A stretch of DNA of 64,000 bases from Mimachlamys varia (taxonomy: Eukaryota > Mollusca > Bivalvia > Pectinida > Pectinidae): the NCBI GenBank assembly GCA_947623455.1, contig OX392538.1, positions 29,883,001 to 29,947,000 of the forward strand, read 5' to 3'. The notes below the pieces were generated by a model. The model was not told the origin of the DNA and did not search any database. It saw nothing but the letters and a program-made list of their open reading frames with translations. This document shows, in pieces, positions 22,101 to 37,100 of the stretch; the first letter of the stretch is position 1; each line of letters begins with the position of its first letter. Position numbers and translations under genes: made by a program.

Positions 22101-25100
22101 CTTTACAATGTACTATAAAATTCAAAACATATGAGGATAACACCATTATTTACCCGTTGAACTAGAATACGCTATGCACTTGGTATAATAAAACACTCAA
22201 CTCTGCTACCCAAGTAAAGCGTGGTCAGAAAATATGACCCACTATTTTCAAGCCAGCTGTTATGTGTGTTCAACGGTGGTAAGTGAGACGTAATGTTAAA
22301 ATATAAAATACTATAAATTATGCTTGAAGTCACTTGAATCTAAATTCTTTATAAATCTGCCATTTGCTTAGTTGACGTTTATTATCTATTGTAAATAAGA
22401 TGTGGTGAATAAAGTCACTCCACCGAGTCTCCTTCGGATTGCTATTTTATGGCACATTTCTATACTTGTTCTTTATCGCAACTCATAAGGTAAGCCATGT
22501 TTCTTATTTTGAATAAACAAAATAAGCTGTTTGAACATTATGATCAAAAAACAAAATGAGAGAATACCGAAAGGTCGACAAAACCATGATCAGAACTCGA
22601 AACTAATAATGAAAAAGAAATATAAATAAACCTTCCAACAGTGCATCTCAATGATAACAAGTCGACTACTATAGGAGTAATTGTGTTTTGTTTTACGTAA
22701 TTGAATAAAACCGGAACGAAACGTAACGAGAATGGAATGAAAACAGAACAAAAACGATACGAGAACTGAATGAAAACGGAACGACAACGTAACGAGAATT
22801 AATTGAAAATGTTACGAGAATGGAATACAGAATGAATAAAGGCCTTAACAGAACGACGAAATATGTTCTCCAACATAAACAGAATGGGTGTCAATGTTGA
22901 GAGAACGAAACGCGAGGAACGATTGCAAACAAAATAAATTAAACGAAGCAATCTTGTTTAGAAAGCAAAATATATTATTACAATCAAGATTTCCATTACG
23001 TTAACAGTCGTGATACAACAAAAAAACATACATATTTGCCTCGTTTACGTATTATACGTGTACGTATCTATTCTATATGTATCGTATCTTGCCCAGTGTA
23101 GCTTTGTCTGTGAATCGATGTCGTAACACACGCATTCTGCACCTTTTTAGTTTAGTAATAGATACAGTATGCCGAACGAAAAAATGAATTAACTGCATCA
23201 TACAGCTGTATTATCCTCAAATGACTCTTTTTGATATAAGTCGGCTGTTTCGAGTTGTTGAAATAATTATTAATGTTCCTTCGAATTGGCGATTTTACAT
23301 TGTTTCTTAGTTAGGATTGTACATTATGTACAAACTCAATCGGGACACATACGCATCACTGTGGACATGTATTACACTCTTTCAAAAAGAGGTGTTTTTA
23401 TTGATTATTTTAAACAGAAAGGTATGTGAAGAATCGGAATTATAACAAGTAAAATTCCATTTATAACGTTAATAACGAACATACAAGCAGTTGTAGAACA
23501 CGTCTACTTTTTTTCAAATTTGTTTAAGAGCTGAGTACTAATCATATCTTTCAACATCATGAGTCTCAAAAGTAATATGACAATTCTGCATGCTTCACTA
23601 ACAATAGGTAAAACTACGTTTACTTAATGTATGCCAATTTGACATATGAAGTATCAAAATAACATACATTGTATATATAATACACTGCATACGATTATTT
23701 CATATTCGAAATTGCATTCTCATGAAGACAATTATTTCTTATTATACAATATGTATTACAACTTCATCGTCATTCAACCTGGTGTAACGCAATAAGTACT
23801 ATGATCCGTAGTGATAGTGATTAATATTTTATGTTAGTTATTGTTCAATTCTATGATCTACTTATGGCAAACTAAAAATGTCAGTGAGACATAAATGTCC
23901 ACTTCCAATATCAAACTAGTTCTTCATGCTTATTATGTATGCGAAGTTTGATGACAATCGGATCAGTAGTTATTTAAATAAGCTGGTCGCGGCGCGACGG
24001 ACATGAGTAACACTATATTACCCCCCCCCCCCCCCCCATTCCATGGCGGGGCATAACAAATAAAAGATATCGACGTGAAGCAAAATGCCCACCACACCGA
24101 AATTGACAAGTGTCGCAATAAAATTGAGAGTAAATATAAATACCAATGTCTTCCCTTGCAAAGCACTGTGTTTCACAGTCCATCATGTTATCAAAGCGAT
24201 TGGCATTTCCCCCACAGCCTCCATAGACAAAATCTTCACAACTCTTCGTAGCATTATTATAGGCGAACTTCTTGAAGAATCCTTGACATAGTCCTGATTC
24301 TTTGGATAAGTTACAGATATCTACAATTCGAGAATGGAGAAACGAGACCATATATTACAATGATTTTTCGCGTGGAATCAACAAAGAAACATTAAACTAT
24401 TCTTGTCTTATTACACTAAAACAACAAACAGAATCGGCGTAAACCTTGTCAATTTAAAATACTAACGGTAAGCATGTATGTAAAGTGTTTACTATATGTT
24501 GCCGATTAGCCTGTACATGCATTAGAGGTTGAAAAACAATTTGAGAATACCAAAGCGTCAACAAAACCATTATCCGAACTCAAAATTGCAAGCTTCACTT
24601 ACCATTCCTTGCTAGGCCGGGAGAGTCATTAAAATCAAAGGGACGTGGCTGAGCTTCAGCTACAAAGAAGCAAAAATGTTTAATGTTATGTCCAATTTCA
24701 AACATTTGGTACTGAATCTATGCTGTACTTGCAAATGGTGAAATTCAAAACAATTACCATCGAGTCTACTGCTCGGGCATGTGGCTTGGCAATCCTCCAA
24801 AGAGTCAAAGCGGTTCGAGTTTCCTTCGCAGCCACCATATACAAACTCTTTACATGTTTTTGTTGTCGCATCAAATGTGAACTTTCTGAAATACGCCAAA
24901 CAACGTCCTGACTCTGTCGGCTGGGTACAGGGGTCGTCTGAGATAAGAAAAGGATATCAGATGAATAATTGATACATGAACAATGTTCATGACTATATTT
25001 TCAAATTTATTCATTTGCATCATTATGAAGTTTTCATTACTACATTTTTGTTCGCAAGCCTTTAAATGAATAAGCTGTGTATCAACCGCAAAGTAACTTT

Positions 25101-28100
25101 TTTAGTAGGTACAAAAACCAGAAAAGGAACATCAGGAAACAGCAGTGCCTGTTCAATTGTGGTTGAAATCGGAAGTTTATAAATTATGATGTACCTAAAA
25201 GTCAAAGTCGTTTGAAACAATTGCACACGCATGGACCTTGATCTTTGATGAACATGTCCAAATTAAACGGTATTCATTCTGGTGATTGTTCCTGGATGAG
25301 ACACCATTCTTTTTCTCATAAGATGACGTAACACACGCATATGCTGCACCTCTTAAATTTAGTAATAGATAAAGTATGCCGAAAAATGAATTAAACTGCA
25401 TCATATAGCTGTTTCGTCCTACTAGGATTCCTCAGTGATGCTAGGGGCCAAAAGGTAGGAATCTAAAATTTCTAAACTAATGTAGAAGCAGAAGGGTCAG
25501 GTGCGTAAACTCCCTTTTATTTAACAATTTAGAAGTAAAATTACACTAGTTTTGTATAATTTCAAATCGTGTACTCCGAAAATGTGTATGTCATTAACTT
25601 TTGATCGGCTATTACTAAAACATTACTTCTCGTGTCCTTTCCTAGTTTGACTAACAAATCACGTCTTTATCTTAACAATAACAGGTTTTTACATTTAGAG
25701 ACTAAACTTAGCATTTATAATATGAACGAGATGTTCTTATTTAATAAATATGACTTCACATTGCAGTAAGAATATAGGTAAGAAAATCTTATCTTTGTAT
25801 CACTTTATTTATCCATGAAATTGAGATCACAATTATTTCAGAAGTGATGATTCTCTAAAGAACTGACACTGGAAAAACAATCTTTGATACGGAAATGAAA
25901 GGAAATGGCAGCGCTTGTAAAATGTTTACCATTTTCTTTTAATCGATTAAACACTACTTCTGTTCGCCTCACATTTACATTTATCATTTACCTATTATCA
26001 ATCAATATTTTTGATAAATTAACGATTTTCCCGTCACTCCAATTGGTCTAATGAAACCTCTCAGCACCACCCTGATCAGAAGTGATAATGATTTATAATC
26101 TATGTGATTATTGTTCAATTTTATGAATCTGCTAATGGCGAGAAATGAAAGAAATCTAAGTGGTGTCCAAATTTCACCCCCATTAAAATTGACAAGTGTC
26201 GCACCAAAATTAAAAGTAAATATAAATACCAATGCCATCGCTATCAAAGCACTGTGTTTCACAGTCCATCATGGAGTCAAAACGATTTGCATTTCCCCCA
26301 CAGCCTCCATAGACAAATTCGTCACAACTTTTTGAAGTGTTATTATAGGCGAACTTCTTGAAGAATCCACGACATGGCCCAGTGTCTTTGGATAAGTTAC
26401 AGGCATCTACAATTTAAAATGGACATCAAGATAATTCACGAGGTGATGATCCTGAAAAGAATTGAATCTGGAAAACTAATCTTTGATACGGAAATAAAAG
26501 GAAATGGCAGTGCTTGTAAAATGGTTTGCATTTTGTTTCAATCTATTATACACTACTTACCTCTTTTCGTCTCAGTTGTCATTTATATATAAAAAGACAT
26601 TATAAATCAATGGTTTTAACTATTTGTGACTGCCTTTTCATTATCTAACATTAAAATTGTTATACGATATATAAAATGTTTATTAAGGTATACATACCAA
26701 CTTTGTTTTGGAAGGTCATCTTCTCCCGATAATGTGACGTGACCAGGTCTACCAGTAAGGAAATTGACAACTGCTTCTATTTCCGAGCTTGGCGTACCTA
26801 TGTAGCGTTGTGTGAGTAGTCCTTATCACAAACAAACCATAAATATTTTCTGTTATTGCCAGGTGCGTAGGATACGACAGATGTCGATCAAGTCGGTTAG
26901 TCATGTGATATGACAATACCTTATAACTGCGATACGGCAATACCTTGTGTGGGTTTAAAATGACCCAACATAAACTTTCCGGTATAAATACATTTACATA
27001 AAGTTAATTTTACACATAGCTTTAAATAGACGGGAAGTCAAGTTTGAGTCAACGAAACAGTAAAAATGTTTGACTGTACAAGGGAAATAAACAAGACAAG
27101 AGCAAACATACGTAGGAGTATTTATTAGATTACAACTGACACAAGTACTTTAACAGGCGAGTGAAGTAGAAAAATATCATTCAAGAATACAGCATGCAGA
27201 AGTATCAAGTAGGTCGTAAATCTCGCTCAGTGAGAGTACGAGTACGTGGGAACGAGACATGGCGATAGTTCACTGATCTTAGTCACTCTCACTTCCAGAA
27301 TCAGTGTCGCTACTATTTTCCTCCACATATTCTGTATGACCGCATCCATGAGGATCAGTTGTCGTCGTTTTCTCTGAAATGAGAAGGTAACAATTCTCTG
27401 TTTTATGAGGATACTAGCTGTTTTTCCATGGTAAACGTAAATAATTAACATGGTCATAACACATTGACAATAATGTTACCAATTTCACTTTCAACAGGAT
27501 ATCCATTAGGGCCTTAGCGGTTACCCGACAATTTCATTGTTGAGACTTAACGGTCTTCTGACTATAATGACCAGTCATCTGTATAATGTTTGTTGGTTAT
27601 TGTGATGTTGTGTAAAGATACTAAATATTTTACCCTTGCTATCTTGCGTGAGGGTCAGTGAACAAACTTGCTAACCCTTCATCTCAGCCTGCTACCAGCA
27701 AATTATCAGATTTTTAAAACATTTGACCCCATGACCTCGAAAGTGGATCAATGTTATTCATTCAACAAACTTGATATCCTGTAATCCCATCATGATGCAT
27801 GTAAAAATCAGTTCTCTAGTCCTTTCTGTTAATGAGAAGAAGTTGTTTGAAAGATTTTGAATACATCTGACCCCTGTGACCTTGTGAGTAAGTCAATGAA
27901 ACTAGTTTGAAGAAACTTTGTTGTGAGGAGTCGTTTAAAAGTATACACGATGCACGACGGACGAGGACCAAGCACGATGACTATCGTGGGATCGTGTCAG
28001 ATGACCTAAAACTACTCAAATAAATAATTTAAGTATTAAAGATGAACAAAAAAAACCCAAACTTTTTATATCGCTTTCTTAACTTTCGTAACCTTTACCA

Positions 28101-31100
28101 CTTCCAACAGGTGAATGCATGAACTGAGAGTATTCACATTTACAAAATAAAATAAAGTGCATAATAACCTTTCAATCCATGTAGAGAAAGAGATTATAGT
28201 GCTTTCGAGTCTGGAAACATATTTTTAAAGTAATGGTAAAATTTCATTTGAGGCCCGCCCTAGCTTCTTGTGTCGGGACAGGGGTACCAATTAATTTTAC
28301 AATTTCGTATTCTCATAGACCTAGAATTAGTCTGGCTTTCCTTTATAAAAAATATGTTGAAAAAAACCCCCAAAAAAACAAAATACGCATGACGGACGGA
28401 AAGTAATCCCAAGTGACAATGACCTATAATGCGTTTTATGTGGAGCTCTGATGTGTATTGAATTATCAGAACCATTAATAAATGCAGAAAAGTCGGCTGG
28501 AAATCTGATGAATACCACATGTTGATAGTCGACAACTGGAACCAGATTTTGTAATAAGAAAATACCGAAGCGTTAACACAATCATAATCCGAACTCAAAA
28601 TCGATTAAACCAGGGGCAAAATATGAACAAAGGAAAGATTAACATGGAGACCCTTGTTAAAGTACAAGATAATAAGACCAGGTGTTCCGGAAGAGTAAGC
28701 GGTTTCTGCTTCATCAACGACACCCGCCATGTAAATCTTTGTCAAATCCAAGTAAACATCAAGGTATCAAAATGAGAACCGATTATCATTGTCAATCACA
28801 ACAAGTAAACACTATAATGAGCACGCTCAAAAACGTCCATCTTCATATCACTTAAATATACAGAATATTTCTCAATGAGCCAAAGATTGCGACCATGAAA
28901 CTTGCCCATTGTTCTGAACAACCTGTATCTCTCGAATCCCTGTGTTATTAGTTTGTTTGTCAGCATTTGACATCGATCACGAAAATCCCGATATTTAGAG
29001 CAAGCCCTAGAATATCGAATCAACTGCGACATGTAAACACCATAGGTTGGAGAAGTAGGGATGTTACTATGAAGAAATGGAAAGTTCACGATCGGAAAAT
29101 TGAAATCATCATGTTTATCAAAGGTTTGTTAATATGATTGAAAATCCAAGGTTATTAACGGACGGGTGAGTTCAAATTCATTGTCATAAAATATTATCAG
29201 TTTTCTAACAAAACATAAATAATAAACATAATTCTCAACCTCATTATTAATATAATAATGAGGTTTTGTGTTAAAATTTGTAAAAACACAGACTTAATAC
29301 ATTTCACCAGGTACAATCTACTAAAAAGCAAAACCATTATCGAAAACGTATTTGCTATGAAAAGCAATGCACATCACCTAGTTTATCGACCTTCCAAAAA
29401 TAAGATTCTACATTAATAAATCATTCATGGCAAAGCCCAATATTTATACTGTAAATCACCCATATTTCAATAAATCCAATCCGCTGAATCACCTGTCATT
29501 TCAAGTATAGTCACCTGACTCTCATAAACAAAATGGCTGTCAATAGGAAGCTGTCGGTTACCGATATAGGAGTCATGCAGACTCCCTAACAACCCATCAC
29601 TTGCGAATTTGAAGTAACTTCTAGATCGACGTTAACGAGAGATGCATTTTTGAATACGTCTGATGAGGTTAATTCGAGAAATAAACTAATATCGAAATCT
29701 AAGTGACTTACATTACAACACTTGAACACAGACGTACCTTTCACTGCATTCATGGATTTATGCACCCTCAAATGATGGTCAGGCAGTTAACCACCATACT
29801 GCTAGGGGTCAATGTAGAACCCAGAGAGGAAAAGTGGCCGGGAAGAAAACCACCATACTGCTAGGAGTCAAGGTAGAATCCCCAGAGGACAAGCTCAGAT
29901 CCAATGCAAAATACCCGATGGATAATATCGAACGGAAGTAAAAAAAACGTTTATTACAAATACAAACCTGGCAAGTTTATAAGCAGGAACGAGTAATATT
30001 GAATATAATTATGTTCAATGAGTCTATGAATATACATAAAAAAATAAACTAAGAATAAAATGATAGTCTACGAAGGGAAAAGATAATTAAATGTCAATAG
30101 TATTGGAAGGAAAATGTAAATTCATGCTAAGATAAAAAAAAATTAATCAAGCGGTGTAGATTATCTAACCATAGAACATGGAGTGTGTTTAAGATAAACA
30201 AACAAATAAATGATGTTTTTCAAATCAGGAAACGTAAAAATAGACACACCGATTAAGGGCTCTTTTCGTATTTACTCAACTATCCCTATTTCAATATCAC
30301 TTCCACGTTCTAGATTGAAGAGTTTTCAGTAGCAAGCACTAATTAGGTAATATTATTAATTATACTACAAAAAGCAAGAAGCATGCATCAAGCTGTAAAC
30401 AAAAGTATTGTATCACAAGGCATGAATTTAACAGTAAAAGACAATTAAAAATATGTCAGTAAATAATGAATTTATGGTTGATGAAGAGATTATGTCATAT
30501 TTCAGAATATATATTTAAATAACGGTAGAAGGTATTCCAGACAATTGCTACAAAAGCTAAGTATGACGTAAGTTATCATGATGTTCCGTTAAATGTAATG
30601 CCCGGTGAGTCAATTGTTCGTTATCAATATTAGCAAAACACATGCATAATAGCAACAAACACCAAAAGTATAAGTAAAAATAAAGGGGTAGGAGCATGCA
30701 GAACATTGTGTGTACGTTTTATTCATTCAAATGAAATATAAACACATGATTCTTTCAAACATAAAACCCCTTAAAGTAATTGTATTTAATCGTAGTGCTA
30801 AGAGCATAGTTAAAACATGAAATAAGTAAAAATAAATCTAACTTATGAAGGCAAATCAAAATGCGCATCAGGAAATACTCACGATTTGGAAGACAGGAGC
30901 GTGCAACTTATTGACAAAGAAGACATGCATCGACCAGTGTTTAAACTTACCTGTAGATGGCGCAGTAGTCGTGGTTGGTGGTGGAAGAACTGAAACAAAA
31001 TCATTGATTGATTGTTTTTTCACGGATTTTGGGCTTTTGTTGAAGATATTCTATAGTCATCAAAATGAAATATCATAATATAATATGGACAGCTAAACCG

Positions 31101-34100
31101 TCACCATCATCCATATCCCTGGTGCTACACTCAATAAAAAGACAAGTCAATCGCTTTGTTTATACCTTTCATTTGTACATTAAAGAGGAGCCACTCCGAC
31201 TTCAAAACAAATGTGCCGAAATTCGTGGGTGATACTACTCTGATGTACACCGAAAAATCAAACTTTCCCCTCCTCATTCACAGATTTATCTCCTCTTTTA
31301 CCCTTTTCATATTTCTATGTCATCCTCGAAGGGATGATTTCCTTGTCACCACCTAAAGTATGAAAATAGCAGGTGCTACGACGCGTCGGCATTTCAGTAT
31401 CTTAACCATGATACGAATAGTTGATGGGACATTGGTGATAGTGCAATATATAAAATTCACAGCGTCCATCATTTTAACTGTCCTTGCAAGTATGGCAGAA
31501 AAATAAACAATGGGGCGGTTTCTTTGACAGGCCTGGGATATCATATTCTATTAACTCTCCTGGTCACATCCACAAGTTAAGGCATGTTGAGTCATTGCTT
31601 TTGTCATGACATATTTCAGGGGTACACAAGGAAGTTCATGTACAAGTAGGCGTTACCCCTGAAGTATGAACTGATATCACTTAGAACTGGACAAATTAAG
31701 TAAAACTTCGCAACAAACTTCGAAATGGAAGAAAGAAGAATAGTGATACACCATTGTCGTTATCTTGTACCTTCTAGTACAAAAGAAATATCAAAACAGA
31801 CTGCGCAATGACCCATGATTATTTCCTAAAAGACATATTTTTTTTTCAATATAAAGCTATTATTTACTTCCATTACAACATCCATTCAATACATCTAGTA
31901 AACCGACCGAAACGTCACAACAATAGCGATTTGATTAATATTAGTACTTACTCGCCCTGTACGTTAACACAAATCCCCCGAAGGAATCCGAATCGTCAGC
32001 GGAGAAGTCGAGCTGCACCTGGTTATTTGCTATAGCGTGCGTCTCAGGGACCCACACATTTCGTCTACACACAAGCAGCTCTGGAGTATCCTTTTGACCG
32101 GCTAGACATGTGAAAAGCATCACCGGTTAAAACATATACTCCAATATGATAATGTAATGTAGATGGAAATTAGAATATCTATATTATCATTTTGTTTCTT
32201 GAATATGTGTCATTCAAAAACAAAAGTCCAAACTGTGCATTTCTGCACGAACATCATTTGGTTGCAATTTCCCCTTTGGAGCATGATTTTTTTTTCTCCC
32301 CTGGCTACCGACGAAGTACTCTCCTAAAAATACTTACGCAGAAAAACTACGAGGCTGTCAAAGTTACAGACGTCCGGGGAGTCCCCTTCCTCGATGTCAA
32401 TCATAACAAACGTCAGTTCTAGTGTGGCAGACTCTGGTGCTGAGATGATCCAACTACACTGCTGCGACCTGAAAGTAAAGTTGTAAGTGAGAACATGGTT
32501 AAAAATAGCGCTATTCCTACACAGTTCGTATATGATACTGTTTAACAGGAAATCTTGTTAAAGCTATCCAGGCCAGGTACGCGTTTCAATATTGCAGAAG
32601 ATCCGAACTCGCATACTCCGTCCAGGTACATTTCCACGTTCTTTTGAAGACCCGACCTCACCTAATCCCTAATGGTGCATAGTGTGTTTTGAAGATTCGA
32701 CCTCATCTCATCCCTAATGGTACAGTGTGTTTTGAAGATTCGACCCCACCTTTTCACTAGTGGTACATAATGAGCTTTGAAGATTCGACCTCACCTTTTC
32801 ACTAGTGGTACATAGTGTGTTTTGAAGATTCGACCTCACCTACTCCGTAATGGTACATTTCTGTGTTATTTTGAAGATCCGACATATATTATAATTCCAA
32901 ATTTACTTATCAGTAAAACAAAACTAACGGAAATTCGGGTACCCGGTATATAATATGAGCATATGATAATTAGTTTGTTATCCCATTAAAATCATCACAT
33001 GTCATGTTACAAATAATTATTCATCAACTACAAATTGGTACCATCATACTTCTATGCACCAACAATTAATGTTATACACTGTTTAAAATTGCCTAATAAA
33101 TTAGCAAATCCTTGACCAAGAAAGAATTGAAAATGGAAAGAAATTGAAACAGTGGTGCAATCAAAATATCTAAATTGAAATACAAACTAACGTGTATCTA
33201 GTTAGAAACTTACAAACAAACAGAAATCACCTACGTTTAGTATTTTATACTACTAAGCACTAACCGCTTCGCTTTAAAAAAATTGTAATTGAGAGCAAAA
33301 ACAAACCAGAGTATACCAAAGCGTCAACAAAACCATAATCCTCAAAACTCAAAATAGATTAAACTAGAGGCAAAATAGGAACAAAGGAAAGTTTTACATG
33401 GAGACTTTCGTAAAAGCTCAAGAGAACAAGACCATGTGTTCCGGAAGAGTAAGCGTCTTCCGTTTCATCGACGACACACGCCATGTAAATCCTGGTCACA
33501 TCCAAGTAAGCATCAATCCTCAAAATGAGAATCGAGTCGCCATTGTCATCATAACAAGTAAGCACACTAATAAACAAACTCAAAAACGTACATCGTCACA
33601 TCACGCAAAGATACAGAATATCTCTCAATTAGATCAAGATGGCGACCATAAAACCTGCCCATAGCCTCCATCAACCTGCATCTCTCGAATTCCTGTGCCT
33701 TAAGTTTGTTGGTCAGCAGTTGACATCTATCACGAAAATCTCGATATTCAGAGGAAGCCCGAGAATAACGAATCAACTGCGATATGTAAACACCATAGCA
33801 TGGAGTAGCAGGGATGTTACTAACAAGAAAGGGAAAGTTTAAGATCGGAAAATCAAAATCGTCACGTTTATTATACAGCTTAGTAGTAATTAAAGTTGTC
33901 TGTGTTGGTCATAGATTAAGTAATGATCCGAGGTAGGAAGCTGATGTAGGAGAGTCTGTTGTGTCTTTAATTTCAAGTTCAGTAGGGTATATACGATCGA
34001 CTAGGTCAGCAAACCTCTTGTTGATTAAAGACAACACATCGTCGATATACCTGAAAGTGAAATTGAAAGATTTGGCGAGGTTTTTGTTACCTGTCCTAAC

Positions 34101-37100
34101 TCAGCCGGGCTGCAGCCATAAACTAGTAATTAATAAAATGTTTCGTGTGATGTTTTCTTCCAAGGGAAAAGACCCTTACCGAAAGAACACAGTATATTCG
34201 AAAGGGTTTCAAGTTTGGTCATACAACAAATAAATGAAGTAAGTTATAACCTAGCATCTGACGAGACTCAGGAGGACGAAACAACTGCATGATGCAGTGT
34301 AATTAAGTTTTTCGGCATACTATATCTATTACTAAATTTAAAAGGTGCAGCATTTGTGTCTTACGTCATCTTTAATCGGCCACAACGTTTGAATGGGAAA
34401 GTGGATTTTCATTAAATCATAACATTACCTACAGTTTATCACGTTAAATCTAGATACTAAATTACAGTATCTATCTTCGTTAGGAAGAAACGCAATTATG
34501 ACTGAATAATAACCAAGTGTAAACCTACATGCCACTGGCCATTTTATGTTGGGGCATCCTCGATATTCAGGGGTTACGACCCACTACGCTCTCTACGGCC
34601 CAGAAATGACATGGCAAAATTGAAGATTCTGTGTGAGACTCCTTGTTGATGAAGCAAGACGACTAGGTCCATCCTTTGATGTACATCAAAAGAATCTTGC
34701 AGTGACATAATGGTAAAAGTGTACAGGCTTTCACAAAGTTACAATTCTTTTTGTAATTTTCTAACGAAAAATACATGTATCAGCCAAGAGATTGGTCAGG
34801 TTTTCTTTCACTTATTCGAAAAAATTCCTTCCTGCTTCAGTTTCGCAATGTCATATTCCAGGGGTGTAAAGAGCTTAGGTGAACATAACTCCTGGATATC
34901 AGGATGATGGCGGGGTTTGACCGCTGCAAAAAGTATTTGGATAAAAAGAACTCGAACAAAGCCGTTACATAATTCAAACCTGCAGGCCTGTGGTCACGAG
35001 CTCGGCGTCCTATCTCTTGACTAGCCTGTCATATACTTACGTGGGATATATGCCAGGAAACGAGGGTGACGTCAGAAACTGCGGTTCAGCCGTAGCAGTA
35101 AGCGTCTGATTCACACAGGACACAGCTCCGGCTGGAATTATTTACAAAATCTGTACATTTACACAACTGAAACTGAAAATGAGTCCAAGACCTTGGCTGA
35201 TTTAACAAAAGTAAACATAATTTTCAAACATATTACCAGAAGTTAAATTATATTGATAAATTGTTCTTTGCACGGATGATTTTGCATAGATGTTCGCGCA
35301 CAATGATTCTCAGTGAGGTGATTGATGAAAGCAGATAGAAAACGCATTTGAGCAGGTAACAGCATATTTTTATTCATAGTGTCGTCGGCAATCGGCCCCC
35401 TATCGCCTTTGTAAAAGAAAAATCATTTATCCACTGCGCCATTCGATCGCCCGAAAAGAAATTAGTTACAGAACAATGGCAGATCAAAAACTAAAATAAT
35501 TCTGAGGTTTTACAGGAAAGTTGTTGATTATGAATAAAAAGATGGATCAATTCATTTCTGGTAGGGCAACTTAAGTTACCCCTTCCAAACTGTAGACAAT
35601 AACGACTTTCTTGGATCAAGGCATTGCACCTTGGTTAGTAAAGATATATAAGGTTGAAATGATCAGTAGGTAAAATGTAGAATAGAAACATGAACACTTG
35701 TCAGTATAATTGGCTTCATGTTTGTTACAAACACAAAATTGCACCAAGATCAAATCAGTGACATCAGTGATTACATAGACATTTTTTCATGAAAAAAAAA
35801 ACACTCAGCAAAAAAAAAAAACAAGATAACAACTTTTAGGAACATATCTCACAGGACAATGAATGTAACCTAATCCATGTCCATGTGACTTGTATGTAAT
35901 AACATGTTTTTAAGATTCTGTTGATTCTGTTTTTGCATGACGTTTTCGCTTTTGTATGATGATTTTTAATGTTAAATATGTTGTACTCTCCATTTACAGG
36001 AAATGAATATAATGACACGGTGAAACTTACATCTGTCTGTTCCTGCCATGAAGAAACTTTCGAAAGTCTGTCGAGTCAACTGCCCAATCGCTCCCGTTTG
36101 AAACGTGACGAGAATGTTTGGCGTGTCCACTGCGGCTATATTCTGTGATGACCCCACACCAGTGTGGTTTACCAGCACGTTCGGGTCTGACGTAGTTGTC
36201 CCTACAACATTCCAGGTCAATAATCATCTTACTTTGATAGTATGTGATGGGTTAGTATACATCTAATGGTAAAAACTGTTCTTTATACTGTATATTGTTA
36301 CGTGTATCATATTCTAATACTATATAACCGCATAGTCAGCTTAAGAAACATAAGAGGGATGCGCTTAATATAGACATGTACAGGGGAAAACATCCATATG
36401 AAATCCGGTTGGCTAAAGCAACAATACTGTTTTAGATTTTTGGGGGCTTTTTTGTTTTGATTTTCTATGGAACATTTTGGTCAGTGAGGTAAGAAACCTC
36501 TTGATATGGTTTCATTTCAATATTTATTTTCTTTATGAAAGATTGAGGAAATTATCCCCTGAAAAAAAATATATGATATGCTTAAATAGTAGCTTACATG
36601 TCAGCTTCGTATACAGCAGAAATGAGCTTATATTGGAGATATATTGGAGAAGTACATAAAAAATATTTCTAACTGTAGTTCATTTTTTCGACAAACTGTA
36701 TCTATTACTAAATTTAAAAGGTGCAGCACATGTGTGTGTTACGTCATGTTTGATTAGAAATGATATGTCTTTCAAAATCCATTTACAAATGCATTCTTAA
36801 AAAGATGTAAACCAATTTGACCACTGCTTAAGCCACCAACAAAAGTTGCATCTTATAAAACAGTGCCTCACCTGCATAGACGTTGAGGATGTCATCCAGA
36901 CCCAAGTTGATATCCGTGAGCTGGTAAGCAACACCGCTTTCATTATTGACAGCCCTAAGTGTCCAGGAGCAACTCAAACCACTGTAAAATAAACGAGAGC
37001 TACATTACAATACCGAAGCAGCTGAGAACCTATTTCTCGGGTGTAAAATTCCATGAAAAGTACGGACACAGAGCATAACCCTGTTGCATACCAGGCACCC

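Noticed and set aside
26002..26262. Signal-peptide-like minus-strand frame near Kunitz 1
   Set aside because: It starts inside the Kunitz 1 exon in a shifted frame and runs into the intron. The related sequence at Kunitz 3 does not keep it.
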